Positions 9,235-18,292 of a DNA stretch of 64,000 nucleotides are shown here, piece after piece. Both the position numbers and the translations under genes were made by a program. Each line of letters begins with the position of its first letter. The stretch's first letter is position 1. A model generated the notes under the pieces. The model did no database searches. It worked only from the letters and a program-made list of their open reading frames with translations, and was not told the origin of the DNA. This stretch comes from Micromonospora fulviviridis (GTDB lineage: Bacteria; Actinomycetota; Actinomycetes; Mycobacteriales; Micromonosporaceae), in assembly GCF_014648395.1 (NCBI RefSeq), contig NZ_BMRA01000007.1:61991-125990 (forward strand), given 5' to 3'.

Positions 9235-9485
9235 GGCGGTCCCACGATAACGGCCGGCAGCGGTCGGGGATACAGCCGGTCGTCCCGACCCGCCAGGCGC
9301 ACTTGTGCCGGCCCGGTTACGGGTGTGAGATCGAGCGTGGGAGGTGAGCCAGTTCACCGGATCACCGGTCCGCGTACCCGTCGTCCAGGAGATCACCGGA
9401 AGATATCGCCGCGGCGCCTGACCGGGCCGCTTCCCCGTCGCGCGCGGCGGTCGCCACCACCACCGGTTGAGGGAGGTGCGCCGCG

Positions 9486-11648
9486 ATGGCGCAGAAGAAT
9501 CAGGAGAAGGGTGTCACCGGCGGCGCGCCGGTGGTGACCGAGCCCGGCAGGGTTCGCAACGTGGTGCTCGTCGGGCACTCCGGGGCGGGCAAGACGACCC
9601 TGGTCGAGGCGCTGCTCGCGACCAGCGGCACGATCGGCCGGGCTGGCAGCGTCACCGACGGCACCACGGTCTGCGACCACGACCCCGCCGCCGTCCGCCA
9701 GCAGCGCTCGGTGAGCCTGGCCTGCGCCCCGCTGCTGCACCGCGACGTCAAGGTCAACCTTCTGGACACCCCCGGGTACGGCGACTTCGTCGGCGAGCTG
9801 CGCGCCGGGCTGCGGGCCGCCGACGCGGCGCTGTTCGTGGTCTCCGCCGTCGACGGCATGGACGCGGCCACCGCCGCGCTCTGGGAGGAGTGCGCCGCGG
9901 TGGACATGCCCCGCGCCGTCGCGGTGACCCGGCTGGACCACCCGCGCGCCGACTTCGACGAGGCCGTGGCGCTCTGCCAGCGGGTCTTCGGCGACAACGT
10001 GCTCCCGCTCTACCTGCCGATGCTGGGCGACGACGGCGAGTCGGTCGCAGGCCTCATGGGGCTGATCACCCGGCGGGTCTTCGACTACTCGCAGGGCCTG
10101 CCGGCGGCGGTGCGCGAGCCCGACCCGGAGCACCTGCCCGCCATCCTGGAGTCCCGCGACGAGCTGATCGAGGGGATCATCGCCGAGAGCGAGGACGAGA
10201 CCCTCATGGACCGCTACCTCGGCGGCGAGGAGATCGACACCGAGGTGCTCATCACCGACCTGGAGACGGCGGTCGCCCGCGGCCACTTCTATCCGGTGGT
10301 GCCGGTCTGCGCGGAGACCGGCGTCGGCCTCGACGCGCTGCTGGACGGCCTGGTGGCGGCGTTCCCGTCGCCGCTGGAGCACGAGCTGCCCGCGGTCACC
10401 GGGGTGGACGGCTCGCCCCGGCCGCCGCTGGCCTGTGACCCCGACGGCCCGCTGGTCGCCGAGGTGGTCAAGACGACCGTGGACCGGCACGTCGGCCGGG
10501 TCTCCCTGGTCCGGGTCTTCTCCGGCACGCTCCGCCCCGACCAGGTGATCCATGTGTCCGGGCACGGCATGGCCGAGCGCGGTCACCCCGACCACGACGC
10601 CGACGAGCGGGTCGGCCACATCTACAGCCCGCTCGGCGCGACGCTGCGCGAGGTGCCCACCGCGGTGGCCGGTGACATCTGCGCGATCACCAAGTCGGGC
10701 AGCGCGGAGACCGGCGACACCATCTCCGCCAAGGAGGAGCCGCTGCTCATCGCCCCGTGGGAGATGCCGGAGCCGCTGCTGCCGGTGGCCATCGTGGCGA
10801 AGAGCCGGGCCGACGAGGACGCCCTGGCCCGCAACCTGGCCCGGCTGGTCGCCGGCGACCCGACGCTGCGGCTGGACCGCAACGCCGAGACCCACCAGCT
10901 GGTGCTGTGGTGCATGGGCGAGGCGCACGCCGACGTGGTGCTCGACCGGCTGCGCGCCGGCGGGGTGGAGCTGGAGACCGAGCCGGTCCGGGTGGCGCTG
11001 CGCGAGACGTTCACGGCCGGCGCCAAGGGGCACGGCCGGCACGTCAAGCAGTCCGGCGGCCACGGCCAGTACGCCGTCTGCGACATCGAGGTCACGCCGC
11101 TGCCCCGGGGCGCCGGCTTCGAGTTCGTGGACAAGGTGGTCGGCGGCGCCGTGCCGCACAACTACATCCCGTCGGTGGAGAAGGGCGTCCGGGCCCAGAT
11201 GGAGCGCGGCCTGGTCGGCGGCTACCCGATGGTGGACCTGCGGGTGACCCTCTTCGACGGCAAGGCGCACAGCGTGGACTCCTCCGACGCGGCGTTCCAG
11301 GCCGCGGGCGCCCTCGCCCTGCGGGACGCCGCCGAGAAGGGGCAGCCGGCGCTGCTGGAGCCGGTCGACGAGGTGACCATCCGGGTGCCCGACACGTCGG
11401 TGGGCGCCGTGATGGGCGACCTGTCCGGCCGGCGCGGCCGGGTGCTCGGCACCGAGGCGGACCCGGACGCCGAGGGCCGCACCCTGGTCCGCGCCGAGGT
11501 CCCCGCCACCGAGTTGCTGCGCTACGCCGTCGAGCTGCGCTCGATGACCGCCGGCACCGGCACCTTCCGCCGCGAGTTCGCCCGCTACGAGCCGATGCCC
11601 GCCCACCTCGCCGAACAGGTCCGCAAGGAGGCCGGCGCCCGGTCCTAA
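9486..11648 (+). CDS. Elongation factor G-like GTPase, EF-G2 type
   Basis: 720 residues with the full EF-G layout: GTPase domain with GHSGAGKT (30-37), DTPGYGD (94-100) and TRLD (148-151) in place of NKxD, then domain II near 310-400 and domains III-V to the end (YIPSVEKGV, ELRSMTAGTGTF). This matches the second actinobacterial EF-G paralogue rather than the translocase FusA, which sits with rpsL/rpsG; published work on the mycobacterial counterpart found GTP binding but no ribosome-dependent translocation (from memory). GGGAGGTG seven bases before ATG gives a strong start. Its cellular role is unresolved. Confidence 0.93.
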   Translation: MAQKNQEKGVTGGAPVVTEPGRVRNVVLVGHSGAGKTTLVEALLATSGTIGRAGSVTDGTTVCDHDPAAVRQQRSVSLACAPLLHRDVKVNLLDTPGYGDFVGELRAGLRAADAALFVVSAVDGMDAATAALWEECAAVDMPRAVAVTRLDHPRADFDEAVALCQRVFGDNVLPLYLPMLGDDGESVAGLMGLITRRVFDYSQGLPAAVREPDPEHLPAILESRDELIEGIIAESEDETLMDRYLGGEEIDTEVLITDLETAVARGHFYPVVPVCAETGVGLDALLDGLVAAFPSPLEHELPAVTGVDGSPRPPLACDPDGPLVAEVVKTTVDRHVGRVSLVRVFSGTLRPDQVIHVSGHGMAERGHPDHDADERVGHIYSPLGATLREVPTAVAGDICAITKSGSAETGDTISAKEEPLLIAPWEMPEPLLPVAIVAKSRADEDALARNLARLVAGDPTLRLDRNAETHQLVLWCMGEAHADVVLDRLRAGGVELETEPVRVALRETFTAGAKGHGRHVKQSGGHGQYAVCDIEVTPLPRGAGFEFVDKVVGGAVPHNYIPSVEKGVRAQMERGLVGGYPMVDLRVTLFDGKAHSVDSSDAAFQAAGALALRDAAEKGQPALLEPVDEVTIRVPDTSVGAVMGDLSGRRGRVLGTEADPDAEGRTLVRAEVPATELLRYAVELRSMTAGTGTFRREFARYEPMPAHLAEQVRKEAGARS

Positions 11649-11667
11649 CCCGTTCACCCGGCGCCGA

Positions 11668-11732
11668 TCATGGAGTTGTGGTTCCCGATTCCTCCAGTGG
11701 AGCCCGTTTCCGGCGGTGCCACAACTCCATGA
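11668..11732. repeat. Intergenic inverted repeat, 14-bp perfect arms
   Basis: TCATGGAGTTGTGG at 11668-11681 and its exact complement at 11719-11732, separated by 37 bases. It sits between the convergent EF-G2 and aldo/keto reductase genes, so it can act as a terminator in both directions, but the A/T-rich arms are unlike the GC stems of other terminators here and look like a dispersed extragenic element. Confidence 0.75.
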
Positions 11733-11769
11733 CCGCCGGAGCGGGGGCGGGCCGAAGTGCGGGGGCGGG

Positions 11770-12828
11770 TCAGGGGCGGGCGGCCGGGACCGGTGGCATC
11801 GGCCAGTGCGGGCGGTCGGCGTCGCGCAGGGCGGCCGCGCGCAGGGCGGCGAGCCGGCGTTCCACCTCGGCGAACTGGTCGGCGGCGAGCGGGCCCCGGG
11901 CCAGCGCGGCGGCGTTCTCCTCCACCTGGGCGACCGTGCGGGCGCCGGGGATCGGCACCGAAAGGCCGCTGCGCGCCCAGATCCAGCCGAGCGCGCCCTG
12001 CGCCAGGGTCCGGCCGTCGGCGGTCAGCGCGTCGCGGACGGCGGCGACCCGGCGCAGCCATTCCGGGGCCGGCCGGCCGCTGCGGAACCACTCCAGCCAG
12101 TTCGGCGCGGTGCCGCGCACGTCGTCCCGGGGCAGCGTGGACGCCGGGGTGTACTTGCCGGTGAGCAGCCCCATCCCGAGCGGCCCCCGGGCCAGGCTGG
12201 CCAGGTCGTGCTTCTCGCAGACGGCCAGCATGGCCGGGGCGTCCCGGAGCACCGACAGGCCGTGCTGCACGGCGGCGGCGCCCCGGGCGACCTGGGCGAA
12301 GGCCGCGGCGCGGTCGACCCGGTCGGTGCTCCAGCCGTACGCCCGGACCAGGCCGTCGGCGACCAGGTCCTCCAGGGTGCCGATCAGCGCCTCGGCCCGG
12401 GGCACCGGCAGGTCGCCGAGGTGCAGTTGGTAGAGGTCGATCCGGTCGGTGTCCAGCCGGCGCAGCGAGTCGACGACGGCCCGCCGCAGGTACTCCGGCG
12501 AGGCGTCCTCCCCGGTGGCCTGCCGGGTCCGCTCGTCGAAGGTGTAGCCCCACTTGGTGGCGATCACCGCCTCGTCACGGCGGCCGGCGAGCGCCCGCCC
12601 GAGGATCCGCTCGCCGTGCCCGGCCCCGTACGTGTCGGCGGTGTCGAAGAGCGTCACCCCGAGGTCGAGGGCGCGGCGGACCGCCCGGACCGACTCCTCG
12701 TCGTCCACCGCGCCCCAGCCCAGCGGGCGGGCACCCTCGGCCCACGGGCCGCCGATCGCCCAGCAGCCCATGCCGAGGGCGCCGACCGCGATGCCACTGC
12801 GACCCAACGGCCGCGTGCTGACTGCCAT
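11770..12828 (-). CDS. Aldo/keto reductase
   Basis: 352-residue TIM-barrel NADPH-dependent oxidoreductase. Seen: GMGCWAIGG near 19-27, the FDTADTYG motif carrying catalytic Asp and Tyr near 61-68, the catalytic Lys in IATKWGY, and a C-terminal cofactor-binding stretch VPIPGARTVAQVEEN. The substrate cannot be read from sequence. A CAGGAT box six bases before the ATG hints at leaderless transcription; no Shine-Dalgarno is visible. It is convergent with EF-G2 and interrupts the pgsA-thrS neighbourhood. Confidence 0.92.
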   Translation of the reverse strand: MAVSTRPLGRSGIAVGALGMGCWAIGGPWAEGARPLGWGAVDDEESVRAVRRALDLGVTLFDTADTYGAGHGERILGRALAGRRDEAVIATKWGYTFDERTRQATGEDASPEYLRRAVVDSLRRLDTDRIDLYQLHLGDLPVPRAEALIGTLEDLVADGLVRAYGWSTDRVDRAAAFAQVARGAAAVQHGLSVLRDAPAMLAVCEKHDLASLARGPLGMGLLTGKYTPASTLPRDDVRGTAPNWLEWFRSGRPAPEWLRRVAAVRDALTADGRTLAQGALGWIWARSGLSVPIPGARTVAQVEENAAALARGPLAADQFAEVERRLAALRAAALRDADRPHWPMPPVPAARP

Positions 12829-12891
12829 CGCCGCATCCTGCCACCTTCCCGGGACCCGCGGGCGGCTTCGTCACCCCGGGTGCCGGGAGGG

Positions 12892-13512
12892 TCAGCGGGC
12901 GTACGCGAGCAGCACCGGGTCGGCCTGGCCCACCCAGGCGCCGGTCAGCCGGGACGCCGTCGGGGCGTCGGCCGGGGCGGGGCGGCGGACCACGGCCAGC
13001 TCGATCCCGCCGGCCCGGATCAGCGTCGGGTCGCCGTCGACCACCTCGTCGATGGTGTCGAGCGCGGGCGGCGTGCCGGTGCGGGCGCCGGCCAGGGTCA
13101 TGCTCGGGGCGCGCACCTCGCGCCGGCCGTCGACCTCGAAGTACTCCTCGGCCTGCCCGGCGTCGGCGAGGACGGCGGCGGCCAGGGCCGGCGGGTAGAC
13201 CGGGTCGGCGCAGCCGTCGTACACCCAGCGCGGGCCCAGCACGGAGTGCTCGGTGGTGCCGACCAGCCAGCGGTCGGCGCCGGCCAGCGGCGCGGCCCGG
13301 TAGGTCAGCGGCACCTGGAGGACCGGCCCGTTGCCGGCCCGGACCAGGATGGTCTCGATGCCGACCTCGCCGGCCGGGTCGTCGAACCGGTAGGCGGCCA
13401 CCCGGGTGACCTCCGCGCCCGCCTCACCGGCGAACCAGGGCCGGCCGGGCAGCCAGGCGGCGAGCAGGTCGAGCTTCGAGGGGCGCAGTTCCGCGCGGTG
13501 CAGCAGAGCCAT
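12892..13512 (-). CDS. Stand-alone maltokinase N-terminal cap-like protein
   Basis: 206 residues beginning MALLHRAELRPSKLDLLAAW, closely resembling the N-terminal cap (Mak_N_cap) that precedes the kinase domain of mycobacterial maltokinase; the following residues LPGRPWFAG fit the same domain. No kinase domain follows, so the protein is only a cap-like fold with an unassigned C-terminal half. It may bind a sugar or act as a regulator; this is inference. ATG 13512 is preceded at seven bases by TACGAT and no ribosome-binding site, suggesting a leaderless message. Confidence 0.78.
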   Translation of the reverse strand: MALLHRAELRPSKLDLLAAWLPGRPWFAGEAGAEVTRVAAYRFDDPAGEVGIETILVRAGNGPVLQVPLTYRAAPLAGADRWLVGTTEHSVLGPRWVYDGCADPVYPPALAAAVLADAGQAEEYFEVDGRREVRAPSMTLAGARTGTPPALDTIDEVVDGDPTLIRAGGIELAVVRRPAPADAPTASRLTGAWVGQADPVLLAYAR

Positions 13513-13519
13513 GCCCAAG

Positions 13520-13525
13520 ATCGTA
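13520..13525 (-). promoter_or_regulatory. -10 box of a probable leaderless promoter
   Basis: TACGAT on the minus strand, seven bases before the ATG at 13512, so transcription should begin at or next to the start codon. No purine-rich ribosome-binding site is present. Confidence 0.5.
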
Positions 13526-13584
13526 CTGCCGGGCTCGGGCCGCCGGGGCGGCCGACCTCCCGGCGACGCGGCACGCCCGCGGCG

Positions 13585-14142
13585 TCAGGCCGGCCAGGCC
13601 TTCGCGAACAGGTCCCGGGTGTCGGCGAGCAGTTGCGGCAGGACCTTGGTGCGGCCGATCACCGGCATGAAGTTGGCGTCGCCGCCCCACCGTGGCACCA
13701 CGTGCTGGTGCAGGTGCGCCGCGATGCCCGCGCCCGCCACGCCGCCCTGGTTCATGCCCAGGTTGAAGCCGTGCGCGTTGGAGACGTGCCGCACCACCCG
13801 CATGGCGTCCTTCGTGAACGCGGCCAGCTCGGCGGTCTCCGGCACGTCCAGCTCGGTGTAGTCCGCCACGTGCCGGTACGGGCAGACCAGCAGGTGGCCC
13901 GGGTTGTAGGGGTAGAGGTTGAGCACCGCGAAGACGTGCTCGCCCCGGGCCACCACCAGGCTCTCGTCCGGCGGCAGGCCGGGGGCGAGGCAGAACGGGC
14001 ACCCGGTCGGCTTCTCGTAGCCGCCCGCGGGCCGGTCCTCGCCGGAGATGTAGGTCATCCGGTGCGGCGTCCAGAGCCGCTCCAGCCCGTCCGCCAGACC
14101 GTCGTCGCCGCCGCCGTCGAAGTGCCGTTCCGCCCCAGTCAC
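13585..14142 (-). CDS. HIT family protein, probable Ap4A phosphorylase/hydrolase
   Basis: 185 residues of the histidine-triad superfamily: H143-L-H145-Q-H147 in AHLHQHVVPRWGGD, with a Cys pair C48/C51 in GCPFCLAP that commonly binds zinc. The mycobacterial protein at the same place between thrS and pgsA has been described as a diadenosine-tetraphosphate phosphorylase (from memory), so that activity is the best guess. ThrRS and other synthetases make Ap4A, which fits the neighbourhood. Start is GTG 14142, nine bases after the thrS stop. Confidence 0.9.
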   Translation of the reverse strand: MTGAERHFDGGGDDGLADGLERLWTPHRMTYISGEDRPAGGYEKPTGCPFCLAPGLPPDESLVVARGEHVFAVLNLYPYNPGHLLVCPYRHVADYTELDVPETAELAAFTKDAMRVVRHVSNAHGFNLGMNQGGVAGAGIAAHLHQHVVPRWGGDANFMPVIGRTKVLPQLLADTRDLFAKAWPA

Positions 14143-14151
14143 ACGCCGATC

Positions 14152-16176
14152 CTAGGTGTTGGGGGTGCCCTCCGCCGACGGGCCGGAGTTGGTCCGGGAC
14201 TCGACGACCTCCCGCACGTGGGCCACCGCCTCCTCGACCGGCACGCCGTTGCGCTGCGACCCGTCCCGGTAGCGGAAGGAGACCGTGCCGGCGGCCACGT
14301 CGTCGTCACCGGCGATCACCATGAACGGGATCTTCTGCTGCTGGGCGTTGCGGATCTTCTTCTGCATCCGGTCGTCACCGGCGTCGACCTCGGCCCGGAT
14401 GCCCTGCTTGCGCAGGGTGGTGACGAAGTCCTGGAGGTAGTCGGTGTGGTCCTCGCGGATCGGGATGCCGACCACCTGCACCGGGGCGAGCCAGGCCGGG
14501 AACGCGCCCGCGTAGTGCTCGGTGAGCACGCCGATGAACCGCTCGATCGACCCGAACTTGGCGCAGTGGATCATGACCGGCTGCTGCCGCGTGCCGTCGG
14601 CCGCCTGGTACTCCAGCCCGAAGCCCTTCGGCTGGTTGAAGTCGTACTGGATGGTCGACAGCTGCCAGGTACGGCCGATGGCGTCCTTGGCCTGCACGGA
14701 GATCTTCGGGCCGTAGAAGGCCGCGCCGCCCGGATCCGGCACCAGGTCCAGCCCGGTCTCCCGGGCGCACTGCTCCAGCACCGCGGTCGCGGTCGCCCAG
14801 TCCTCGTCCAACCCGACGAACTTGTCGAGCTTGGCCTCGTCGCGGGTCGACAGCTCCAGGTAGAAGTCGTCGATGCCGAAGTCCTTGAGCAGGCTGAGCA
14901 CGAAGTTGAGCAGGTGCTTGATCTCGGCGGGCGCCTGCTCCCGGGTGCAGTACGAGTGCGAGTCGTCCTGGGTCAGGCCGCGCACGCGGGTCAGCCCGTG
15001 CACCACGCCGGACTTCTCGTAGCGGTAGACCGACCCGAACTCGAACAGCCGCATCGGCAGCTCGCGGTAGGACCGCCCGCGCGACCGGTAGATCAGGTTG
15101 TGCATCGGGCAGTTCATCGCCTTGAGGTAGTAGTCCGCGCCCTCCAGTTCCATGGGCGGGTACATCCCGTCGGCGTAGTACGGCAGGTGGCCCGAGGTGT
15201 GGAACAGCCCTTCCTTCGAGATGTGCGGGGTCCCGACGTACTGGAAGCCCTCCTCGATGTGGCGGGTGCGGACGTAGTCCTCCATCACCCGCTTGAGCAC
15301 GCCACCCTTGGGGTGGAAGACCGCCAGGCCGGAGCCGATCTCGTCGGGGAAGCTGAACAGGTCCAGGTCCGCGCCGAGCTTGCGGTGGTCGCGCCGGGCG
15401 GCCTCCTCCAACAACCGCAGGTACGCCTTCAGCTCGTCCCGGGTCGGCCACGCGGTGCCGTAGACCCGCTGGAGCTGCGGGTTCTTCTCCGAGCCCCGCC
15501 AGTAGGCGGCGGCCGAGCGCATCAGCTTGAACGCGCCGATGAGCCGGGTGTTCGGCAGGTGCGGGCCGCGGCACAGGTCCGACCAGCAGACCTTGTCCTC
15601 ATTGGCGGCGAGGTTGTCGTAGATGGTCAGCTCGCCGCCGCCCACCTCCATCACCTCGGAGGAGTCCAGCCCCTCCCCCTTGACCTCGATCAGCTCCAGC
15701 TTGAACGGCTCGGCGGCCAGTTCGGTGCGCGCCTCGTCCAGGCTGGTGAAGCGGCGCCGGCGGAAGCGCTGCCCGGACTTGACGATCTCCTGCATCCGCT
15801 TCTCGAGCTTCGCCAGGTCGTCCGGCTGGAACGGCTTGCCCACCTGGAAGTCGTAGTAGAAGCCGTTCTCGATCGGCGGGCCGATGCCGAGCTTGGCCTC
15901 CGGGAAGACGTCCTGCACGGCCTGGGCCAGCACGTGCGCGGTGGAGTGGCGCAGCACGTTCAGCCCGTCCGGGCTGTCCAGGGCGACCGGCTCGACAGCG
16001 GTCTCCTCGGCCGGCTTCCAGTCCAGGTCGCGCAGCTCGCCCTGCGGGTCGCGGACCACCACGATCGCCTTCGGGCCGTTCATCGGCAGGCCGGCCGCGG
16101 CCACCGCGTCGGCCGCCGTCGTCCCGGCGGCGACGACGACGGGGTCGGCCACGATCGGGGTACGGGGTGCGGACAC
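14152..16176 (-). CDS. thrS: Threonyl-tRNA synthetase
   Basis: 674 residues, full-length class II synthetase. Order: TGS domain (about 5-65), editing domain with H77xxxH81 and C202-RGPH, catalytic core with zinc-binding MNCPMH (354-359), motif 2 around [18 protein letters not shown], and a C-terminal anticodon-binding domain from about 555. The start is GTG with ACAGGAG five bases upstream. It charges tRNA-Thr and heads the HIT gene. No T-box leader is visible in the 202 bp before it, which also hold the divergent start of the YcnI-like gene. Confidence 0.98.
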   Translation of the reverse strand: MSAPRTPIVADPVVVAAGTTAADAVAAAGLPMNGPKAIVVVRDPQGELRDLDWKPAEETAVEPVALDSPDGLNVLRHSTAHVLAQAVQDVFPEAKLGIGPPIENGFYYDFQVGKPFQPDDLAKLEKRMQEIVKSGQRFRRRRFTSLDEARTELAAEPFKLELIEVKGEGLDSSEVMEVGGGELTIYDNLAANEDKVCWSDLCRGPHLPNTRLIGAFKLMRSAAAYWRGSEKNPQLQRVYGTAWPTRDELKAYLRLLEEAARRDHRKLGADLDLFSFPDEIGSGLAVFHPKGGVLKRVMEDYVRTRHIEEGFQYVGTPHISKEGLFHTSGHLPYYADGMYPPMELEGADYYLKAMNCPMHNLIYRSRGRSYRELPMRLFEFGSVYRYEKSGVVHGLTRVRGLTQDDSHSYCTREQAPAEIKHLLNFVLSLLKDFGIDDFYLELSTRDEAKLDKFVGLDEDWATATAVLEQCARETGLDLVPDPGGAAFYGPKISVQAKDAIGRTWQLSTIQYDFNQPKGFGLEYQAADGTRQQPVMIHCAKFGSIERFIGVLTEHYAGAFPAWLAPVQVVGIPIREDHTDYLQDFVTTLRKQGIRAEVDAGDDRMQKKIRNAQQQKIPFMVIAGDDDVAAGTVSFRYRDGSQRNGVPVEEAVAHVREVVESRTNSGPSAEGTPNT

Positions 16177-16378
16177 GGTGACTCCTGTCGTCGACGGGTT
16201 CGGATGCGCCGGGTACCGGCCCCTGCGATGCTATCGGTCGCCCCGACCGACGCCGTCGGCGACGCCGCGCTCCCCCGGCGATCGGTTCCGTCCCGCGTTG
16301 AACCTTTCCGCCCTCCCGCCCGAACTACCGGGTGGGGCCGGAGCCGGACCGGCCGCGTCGACACGGATGGGGACGACC

Positions 16379-17167
16379 ATGACGATGACCCGTCGGGGCC
16401 GGTGGTGGGCGATCGCGTTGCTGGCCGCCACGGTCGGCGGCACCCTGGGCTGGCCCGGTGCCGCGAGCGCCGCCGAGGTGACCCTCACGACCTCACCGGC
16501 CCAGGTGCGCCAGGGCGACGCCATCGAACTGGCCGTGGTGCTGCCCGAGGAACGGGCCGGCAGCCGGACCAGCCGGATCGAGCTGCGGATGCCCGTGGAC
16601 GCCCCGATCGGCGAGGTCTACCCGCTGTCCGTGCCGGACTGGGCGCCGACCATCACCACCCGCACCCTCGACCGGCCGGTCGCCGGCATCCACTCCTCGG
16701 AACTGAACCAGGTGACCGACGCGGTGACCTGGATCCGGATGCCCGGCACCACCGGGCCTGCCCGCCTGTCGCTCGGCATGGGCCCGATGCCGGCCACCGA
16801 CCGGCTGACCTTCTCGGTGATCCAGACCTACGCCGACGGCACCGTGGTCCGCTGGACCGACCCGCCCGGCGGCGCGCACCCCGCCCCCACGGTGACCCTG
16901 CTGCCGCCGCTGCCGGGCGCCGCCGTCCACGCCGGCCACGGCGGCCCGGTCGCCGAGGAGCCGGCCGAGGCGGCCACCCCGGCACGAGCCGGCGACGACG
17001 GACCGAGCGCCGACCTGCTGCTGGGCGGCGGGCTCCTCGCCGGGCTGGGCGGCGGCGCGGCGCTCGGCTGGCTGCTCAGCCGCCGCCGCAACACCCTGAC
17101 CCTCCGACCCGACGCCGACCCCGCCACCACGGAGACCGCGCCCCTGACCCCCTCGGCCTCCCGCTGA
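16379..17167 (+). CDS. YcnI family (DUF1775) secreted, membrane-tethered protein without the usual N-terminal His
   Basis: 262 residues: signal peptide to about 31 (AASA then AEVTL), DUF1775 domain about 32-165 with family residues such as VPDWAPT, VTWIRMPG, FSVIQTYADGTVVRW and DPPGGAHPAP, a Pro/Ala linker, and one C-terminal membrane helix (LLLGGGLLAGLGGGAALGWL) followed by RRR. Typical YcnI proteins start after cleavage with His-Val-Thr-Val, where His binds copper; here the same position reads EVTL. Copper binding is therefore doubtful. ATG 16379 was preferred over 16367 because GGGGA lies six bases before it. Confidence 0.85.
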   Translation: MTMTRRGRWWAIALLAATVGGTLGWPGAASAAEVTLTTSPAQVRQGDAIELAVVLPEERAGSRTSRIELRMPVDAPIGEVYPLSVPDWAPTITTRTLDRPVAGIHSSELNQVTDAVTWIRMPGTTGPARLSLGMGPMPATDRLTFSVIQTYADGTVVRWTDPPGGAHPAPTVTLLPPLPGAAVHAGHGGPVAEEPAEAATPARAGDDGPSADLLLGGGLLAGLGGGAALGWLLSRRRNTLTLRPDADPATTETAPLTPSASR

Positions 17168-17183
17168 GCTGTCCGCCCGCGGC

Positions 17184-17230
17184 GATCTTGGCGACCCACC
17201 GTTCGTGGCGAACGACAACTCGCCAAGATC
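17184..17230. repeat. Intergenic nested inverted repeat
   Basis: Outer arms GATCTTGGCGA (17184-17194) and exact complement (17220-17230); inside is a second hairpin CGTTCG-TGG-CGAACG (17200-17214). It lies between convergent genes ending at 17167 and 17293, so it may terminate both, but the two-level structure and A/T-containing arms resemble a dispersed extragenic element. Confidence 0.7.
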
Positions 17231-17292
17231 CGAAGTCGGACGGCGCGGTGTCGCACGTGGGAGGGGCCGTACGTGCGGGATCGCGCAGGCGG

Positions 17293-18219
17293 TCAGGCGG
17301 GGGCGGCGAGCCAGGCCGGGAGGGGTTCGCGGGCCGCGAGCCAGCCGTCCGGGACGCCGCCCGGGGTGCCGACGCCGGTGTGGGCGGCCACCACGCCGCC
17401 GACGATCGCCGCCGTGGTGTCCACGTCGCCGCCCGCCTCGACGCAGGCGCGGATCGCGGCCGGATAATCGTGCAGGTGGGTGGCGGCGACCCAGAGGCAG
17501 AAGGGCACGGTGTCCTGGGCGGTCACGCGGGAGCCGTTGCCGAGCGCCTCGGCCACCTCCCCGGCCGGGTGGCCGCGCAGGGCGGCGGCCCGGCGTACGC
17601 CCCGGTGCACCTCGCCGGCCGGGTCCAGCGCGCCGGCCACCACGGTGAGCAGCCGGGCCGGCTCGGGCCGGTCCCCGTCCAGCCGGGCCCGGGCGGCCAG
17701 CGAGGCGGCCACCGCCACGGCGACGGCCCCGGCGACGCCCTCCGGGTGGGCGTGGGTCACCTCGGCCGAGGCGCGGGCCTGGTCGGCGGCCCGCCGCGTG
17801 GAGTCGGCGTACCAGGCGCCGAGCGGGGCCACCCGCATGGCCGCGCCGTTGCCGCAGGAGCCCTGCCCGTCGAACGCCGACGCGGCGGCAACCGGCCACG
17901 GTGTGCCCGCGCGGATCAGTTCGAGCAGTTCCACGGCGCCGGCGCCGTAGCGGCGGGCCGGGTCGTAGTGCGCCGCGAAGGCGAGCGCGAGGGCGTCCCG
18001 GTCGATCCGACCGTGCGCGGCCAGCACGGTGAGCACCGAGCAGGCCATCTCGGTGTCGTCGCTCCACGGCCAGGGGCCGGGCGGGAGCGCGTCCGCCCAG
18101 GCGGCGACGGCCTGGCCCGGGACGAAGAACCGCGCGCCGAGGGCGTCACCGACCGACAGGCCGGCCAGCGCGTCGCGGGCGAGCGTGAGGCGGGTGTCGG
18201 GGAAGAGAGTGAACGTCAT
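17293..18219 (-). CDS. ADP-ribosylglycohydrolase family protein
   Basis: 308 residues. Metal-binding motifs of the DraG/ARH family are intact: SDDTEM (53-58) and GGDVDTTAAIVGG near the C-terminus, plus GNGAAMRVAPLG in the middle. Family members remove ADP-ribose from proteins or small molecules using two Mg2+ ions; the substrate here is unknown. No partner ADP-ribosyltransferase is encoded nearby. The ATG start has only GGGACGGCG before it. It is divergent from the two-component operon (73 bp). Confidence 0.9.
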   Translation of the reverse strand: MTFTLFPDTRLTLARDALAGLSVGDALGARFFVPGQAVAAWADALPPGPWPWSDDTEMACSVLTVLAAHGRIDRDALALAFAAHYDPARRYGAGAVELLELIRAGTPWPVAAASAFDGQGSCGNGAAMRVAPLGAWYADSTRRAADQARASAEVTHAHPEGVAGAVAVAVAASLAARARLDGDRPEPARLLTVVAGALDPAGEVHRGVRRAAALRGHPAGEVAEALGNGSRVTAQDTVPFCLWVAATHLHDYPAAIRACVEAGGDVDTTAAIVGGVVAAHTGVGTPGGVPDGWLAAREPLPAWLAAPA

Positions 18220-18280
18220 CGCCGTCCCAGCTTGCCCGGTTCCGGGGAGTGCCGCAACGCGATCAACTTGCCACGCCGAG

Positions 18281-18286
18281 TACGGT
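18281..18286 (+). promoter_or_regulatory. -10 box of a probable leaderless promoter
   Basis: TACGGT six bases before the GTG of the response-regulator gene at 18293; no ribosome-binding site is present between them. Confidence 0.5.
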
Positions 18287-18292
18287 GCTGAC

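Noticed and set aside
16177-16378. T-box leader of thrS
   Set aside because: No T-box consensus (TGGN core followed by a terminator) was found in the 202 bp before thrS, and T-boxes on thrS are not typical of actinobacteria.
11716-18291. A 2191-codon open frame on plus spanning several genes
   Set aside because: It runs antisense or out of frame to aldo/keto reductase, HIT, thrS and others with clear homology. Such frames arise because stop codons are rare at this G+C. Its translation is Arg/Gly/Pro/Ala-rich without domains.
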